DNA of 45,999 nucleotides, taken from Nemertoderma westbladi (taxonomy: Eukaryota > Xenacoelomorpha > Nemertodermatida > Nemertodermatidae). The position numbers were made by a program, and so were the translations under genes. The notes below the pieces were generated by a model, which was not told where the DNA came from, did no database searches, and saw only the letters and a list, made by a program, of their open reading frames with translations. The DNA lies in contig JAUCBJ010002346.1 in the NCBI GenBank assembly GCA_032718475.1, forward strand, positions 1 to 45,999, given 5' to 3'. This document shows positions 43,601-45,999 of this stretch, in pieces (position 1 is the stretch's first letter; every line of letters starts with the position of its first letter).

Positions 43601-45999
43601 TCTCGAGAGAAGACACCGGAAAGCAAGGTAAGTGAAAAACCCGTCTCTAGGAGAAAAGTAACACCAGTATGTTATACTGATGACGGCGAAAGCCAAACTT
43701 CTCAAGGAGAAGATAGCGGGAAAGACACGGATAGATCTTATTACGTGAATAAAATGACTAAAGATCAGGTAAGTAAATTCAAGTCTCGAACAAATGACAG
43801 GAGGGAACAGGTAAGAAAAACTCCTCCCACGTCTCCCAAGAGAATTCAGGTGAGAAAACCCGAAGAAAAGGCAAGTGTACACAATGTGACTCAAAACAAG
43901 GTAAGTAACATCAAACCAAAATGTGCGCTGTGCGACGGGACCCACTATTTGAATAGGTGTGATGAATTTCTAAAGAAATCATTAACGGAGAGACGCGAAG
44001 TCATGTGGGATAAGCGGTTATGTTATAATTGCCTCAGACAAGGACACCAACGGCGAACCTGTTTCTCTGACATAAGGTGTGCAAAGTGTGGTGCGAAACA
44101 TCATATCTTGTTGCACGCTGAATTCGATCGAAATAGTCCGAATCAGGTAAGTGATTCCGAGCTACATGTCCAATTCAGTGATGTGAACGACACTGATCAA
44201 TCTGAGATGGAAGGATTCTATACAGATGAGTTCTCCGACGAAAACGAATCCTGTTACATGATAAATACCGCAGTGTATCGAGCACTCACATATGAAAAAG
44301 ATACAGACAACGACTTCACTCTAACTACTTCTGAACGACAACCATCTTGGAAAGAGCCATCTTCCAATGTAGGGATCCGAGAGTTTCCTGTGGTGCAAGT
44401 AAGGGTTCACGGACCTGAGAGGAGTTATGTAGTAAACGCCCTCCTTGACTCCGGCAGCACAGGAACATTCATCGATAAAGAGTTAGCCGAAGATATATTT
44501 GCTAGACAACCCAAGTTCCAAACTAAGCTCAACATGTCAGGCATTATGCAAGTTTGGAAATCTACAATAACAGCTGATTATTATGTAGGAGCGTTGTCCA
44601 CCCCCCAGGACGAATTAGGAAAAAACAGCATAAGGTCAGTGAAAATGGTGGCTATAAAGAACTTCGCTACTACTCAAGCAGACCTTTATGATTGGGACGA
44701 GGATGAGAGCATCCAACATCTTAACATACCTCGATTCCAGACTGATTATCCTGGAGTGCAAATACTCATCGGCCAAAACGCGCATGAGGCGCTGGAGACA
44801 TTAGAGAAACGGCCTGCTCAACCGCAGCCCCTACAGACCTATGCGGTAAGAACTAGAGTAGGTTGGTACTTTACTGGCCCTTCCCGTAGAACACTCAGAG
44901 AAAGACTACCTAATGACGACGTTCACCAGCTTTTTGATGAGGAAAATACCATCGATCTCCTTAAAGAAAACGAGGCTTGGCAAAACCAAGTGAACTTATG
45001 TCAACTTCTCTACCCATCTGAACGAGAAGCTTATAACGACGAGTTAAATGACGTCATTGAGCGTCATAATGCCAAGATTCGGGATGAACATGCCGTACGA
45101 TTCTTTACGCAAGAGGCGGTAGAGCCCAATTCATACGATAAAGCCTTGTCTGTGGAAGAGGAAAGGGCCAAGCAGATCCAAGAGACAACTACATGTTTCC
45201 TCAAAGATCAAGGTAGGTATGAAGTCGGTTTACCGTTCCGCAAGAAAGAACCGAAGTTCATCAATAACAGACCTTTGGCGGAAAAAAGAATCGCGCAACT
45301 CCATCGACGCCTTACGGCTAATTCTTCAGCGAAAGCAATGTATCAAACGCAGCTGGAAAAATTTATTAATAAGGGATACGCGGAGAGGGTACCGGAAGAA
45401 ACACCTGTGACTGAAAGAACGTATTATTTAACTCACCATTACGTTCCTAAACCCGGTAAACCCAATGAAGTGAGAGTAGTGTTTGATGGCTCCGCTCTTT
45501 ACATGGGTCAATCCCTTAACTCTGAATTGTTACCCGGACCCAACTTACTTCAATCTTTGTTGGGAATTCTTTTAAGATTGAGACAATATTCGATTGCTTT
45601 CGCCTCCGACATAGAAGGCATGTTCTTGCAAGTCAAAGTGTTGGATAGGGATCGAGATAGCCTACGATTTCTATGGTGGCCCGAAGGAGACCTCAACCAG
45701 AAACCGGTGGAGTACTGGATGACCATCCAGGCCTTTGGGATAATCTCAAGCCCTTCCAACGCCTGTTCGGTAGTGCGTACTACTGCAGAGGACAACAGAG
45801 AGGCCTTCTCTAAGGAAGTGATCGACAACATCAAGAGAGACATATACATGGACGACAATCTGAAGTCCCTTCCATCAGTTGAGGAAGCCATTGAGGTCGC
45901 TAAGGGAACGGTAGAGTGCTTAAAAAGAGGTGGGTTTCGATTAACAAAATTCACCAGCAACTCCCGTGAGTTTCTGGAGTCGATTCCTGCGGAAGATCG
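40673..45999 (+). CDS. gag-pol: BEL/Pao Gag-Pol polyprotein, 3' end beyond window
   Basis: One frame of 1775 codons runs from the first ATG (in-frame TAA at 40637) past the window end with no stop or frameshift, as in BEL/Pao elements, which fuse Gag and Pol. In order: a long N-terminal Gag part with an Ala/Glu/Arg coiled coil (about residues 390-465); a DUF1759-type Gag domain (about 803-973); three zinc knuckles starting at Cys1084, Cys1117 and Cys1136 (the second is a standard C-x2-C-x4-H-x4-C); a retropepsin-like protease with LLDSGST (active Asp1259); and reverse transcriptase with VVFDGSA (Asp1605), the first catalytic Asp in ASDIEGMF (Asp1646) and YMDD at 1725-1728. RNase H and integrase would follow outside. 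Intactness suggests a recent insertion. Confidence 0.9.
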   Translation, partial: MSDTKQNLSDSLLDVTICDSDRDAQPSGRKSSSPPTVRKVIPPVVITEPRLVQHRRSIIGTRAQVKRDQKAAEQQQPASQELIPQRPSSSSSEDTVELTPERGAEMTDAVYTDPLLILPAAVLAGLLIAVEEHQIDWARSQRSTRDSYAGYTSEELKSIVESQWNFPGPGLPFDLSEAAWEDIHRMGVAKETIDPAVWKRSAAGYAQGFFSSMERVERQLFQQPQGPQEQGSLLYQVRERVLRIRLILSAFEEASKRKQDTSLQVAVKTWFQRVSRQVQGAAQWKAQLEERSTHGESTDAIFSQVESEATAEKPHKKDAIDIYLSDYQRFLGDDELRRRLEGLSPNSEGAKLVLDAIDVDRLAANQAKFDEQLRIAREQEEQVKKKRIEDRKTAAVAAAVAEAEAERKAAAAVAAAEAERKAAVAVAVAEAEAERKAASAVAEAEAERKAALATAEAVVEAERRASEEATQLELEILQEKQDNFNKQLTASNMQMMSRSTPKRQGYTSSEEGDTTDTEGGRNRSRLSRRKRTFHRQKLPDLPPAVRRQLNNTKVGSTEPTDQIITIERLPTIVDEPEIIRPVPEATLSVVETPVLPEPTSQFPLHSTKLPVPNRTVHETVHTLDSERNIPDLSPVVPRPPATTLATPASAVEWVDERRRGMDLLLGQMQETVQQFKGTVRESRLELQEVQQSIALERDKLVNTQKGIPPPSITMCQPVRSEVSHAQGVEPTRIYTASEVETPIVNPIKGNYRPVDNDIPYKTDHNPRNLYTDNSILNSTMAQESFTRQMARTEARQAVKVGEIVKFNGDEMKWLPFNEYYKDNIQNSVLSNGEKLRYLIECLEGSPKLMALKFIGHPDGLRQVWDTLNIRYGNRNNIAGYLYAKLVAPRKFISSGIIEFSDEIQEICRQLDWLGKSHEYQNTMVIRAVASTLPKGGVGTRWDKKVLYMMEQQRRDPTMADLMSFLDGEVKLQLLKQSREKTPESKVSEKPVSRRKVTPVCYTDDGESQTSQGEDSGKDTDRSYYVNKMTKDQVSKFKSRTNDRREQVRKTPPTSPKRIQVRKPEEKASVHNVTQNKVSNIKPKCALCDGTHYLNRCDEFLKKSLTERREVMWDKRLCYNCLRQGHQRRTCFSDIRCAKCGAKHHILLHAEFDRNSPNQVSDSELHVQFSDVNDTDQSEMEGFYTDEFSDENESCYMINTAVYRALTYEKDTDNDFTLTTSERQPSWKEPSSNVGIREFPVVQVRVHGPERSYVVNALLDSGSTGTFIDKELAEDIFARQPKFQTKLNMSGIMQVWKSTITADYYVGALSTPQDELGKNSIRSVKMVAIKNFATTQADLYDWDEDESIQHLNIPRFQTDYPGVQILIGQNAHEALETLEKRPAQPQPLQTYAVRTRVGWYFTGPSRRTLRERLPNDDVHQLFDEENTIDLLKENEAWQNQVNLCQLLYPSEREAYNDELNDVIERHNAKIRDEHAVRFFTQEAVEPNSYDKALSVEEERAKQIQETTTCFLKDQGRYEVGLPFRKKEPKFINNRPLAEKRIAQLHRRLTANSSAKAMYQTQLEKFINKGYAERVPEETPVTERTYYLTHHYVPKPGKPNEVRVVFDGSALYMGQSLNSELLPGPNLLQSLLGILLRLRQYSIAFASDIEGMFLQVKVLDRDRDSLRFLWWPEGDLNQKPVEYWMTIQAFGIISSPSNACSVVRTTAEDNREAFSKEVIDNIKRDIYMDDNLKSLPSVEEAIEVAKGTVECLKRGGFRLTKFTSNSREFLESIPAED
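41848..42070 (+). repeat. Ala-rich coding repeats in Gag
   Basis: Imperfect in-frame repeats encode AVAEAEAERKAA-like units, at least four times, a strongly helical coiled-coil stretch. The DNA is GCAGTGGCAG-rich, and unit lengths differ between copies. Confidence 0.85.
43628..44152 (+). promoter_or_regulatory. Cluster of in-phase consensus 5' splice donors
   Basis: Inside the Gag-Pol frame, AAG/CAG followed by GTAAGT or a close variant occurs with GT at 43628, 43769, 43811, 43850, 43901 and 44147, plus AAG-GCAAGT at 43871. All fall on codon boundaries, so each reads (K/Q)-V-(S/R). Whether they are used as donors cannot be told from the sequence. Confidence 0.45.

Noticed and set aside
41756-43945. 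Minus-strand frames opposite the Gag-Pol gene
   Set aside because: They are antisense shadows of the long plus-strand polyprotein; the Cys- and Pro-rich ones mirror the Ala-rich coding repeat.
1-45999. tRNA, rRNA and CRISPR features
   Set aside because: No cloverleaf, ribosomal sequence or regular repeat-spacer array was recognised. The tandem arrays here lack unique spacers.

Overview
The window is metazoan nuclear DNA: genes with spliced introns, animal gene families, and a heavy, varied load of repeats. Nothing is bacterial. The families present (perilipin, NMDA-type glutamate receptor, BEL/Pao and LINE retroelements, Helentron-like elements) suggest an invertebrate. Palindromic hexamers such as AGGCCT and ACCGGT recur throughout. 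I cannot place the phylum from sequence alone.

Layout. 1-6441 is non-coding: degenerate repeats, a poly-C run, a foldback element (2873-3839) and two exact palindromes, the larger 413 bp (5820-6232). 6492-7829 (+) is an intact perilipin-like gene whose 5'UTR exon begins at a splice acceptor. 8578-11650 (-) holds six exons of an NMDA receptor (GluN2-like). Five join in phase from the amino-terminal domain into ligand-binding segment S1; the sixth looks like a duplicated, phase-compatible alternative to the fifth. No downstream exons of the receptor were found.

12224-27506 is a 15.3-kb head-to-tail array of ten non-autonomous Helentron/Helitron-like elements. They have two kinds of ends (GGAACCGA/TCGGTTCC and GCAAGTCG/CGACTTGC). 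In both kinds the 5' repeat, its 3' subterminal partner and the 3' hairpin keep the same geometry while the bases differ. Several modules carry internal satellites (AGCCG pentamers; a 107-bp unit with CACGTG). This array is the most unusual object in the window.

29729-33328 (+) is an unrecognised, largely disordered protein gene. Two open frames join across a 936-bp intron into one 887-residue protein. A 21-bp minisatellite lies just upstream and a 27-bp minisatellite (33540-35990) just downstream; the latter is split by a 5'-truncated LINE on the minus strand.

37241-45999 (+) is the 5' part of a BEL/Pao LTR retrotransposon: tentative 5' LTR and primer site, a 2.9-kb leader with a 288-bp tandem duplication, then one uninterrupted gag-protease-reverse transcriptase frame of 1775 codons that runs off the window. 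A run of in-phase consensus splice donors inside it deserves a look.

The host genes show no functional relationship to one another. Most of the window is the product of transposition and tandem duplication.
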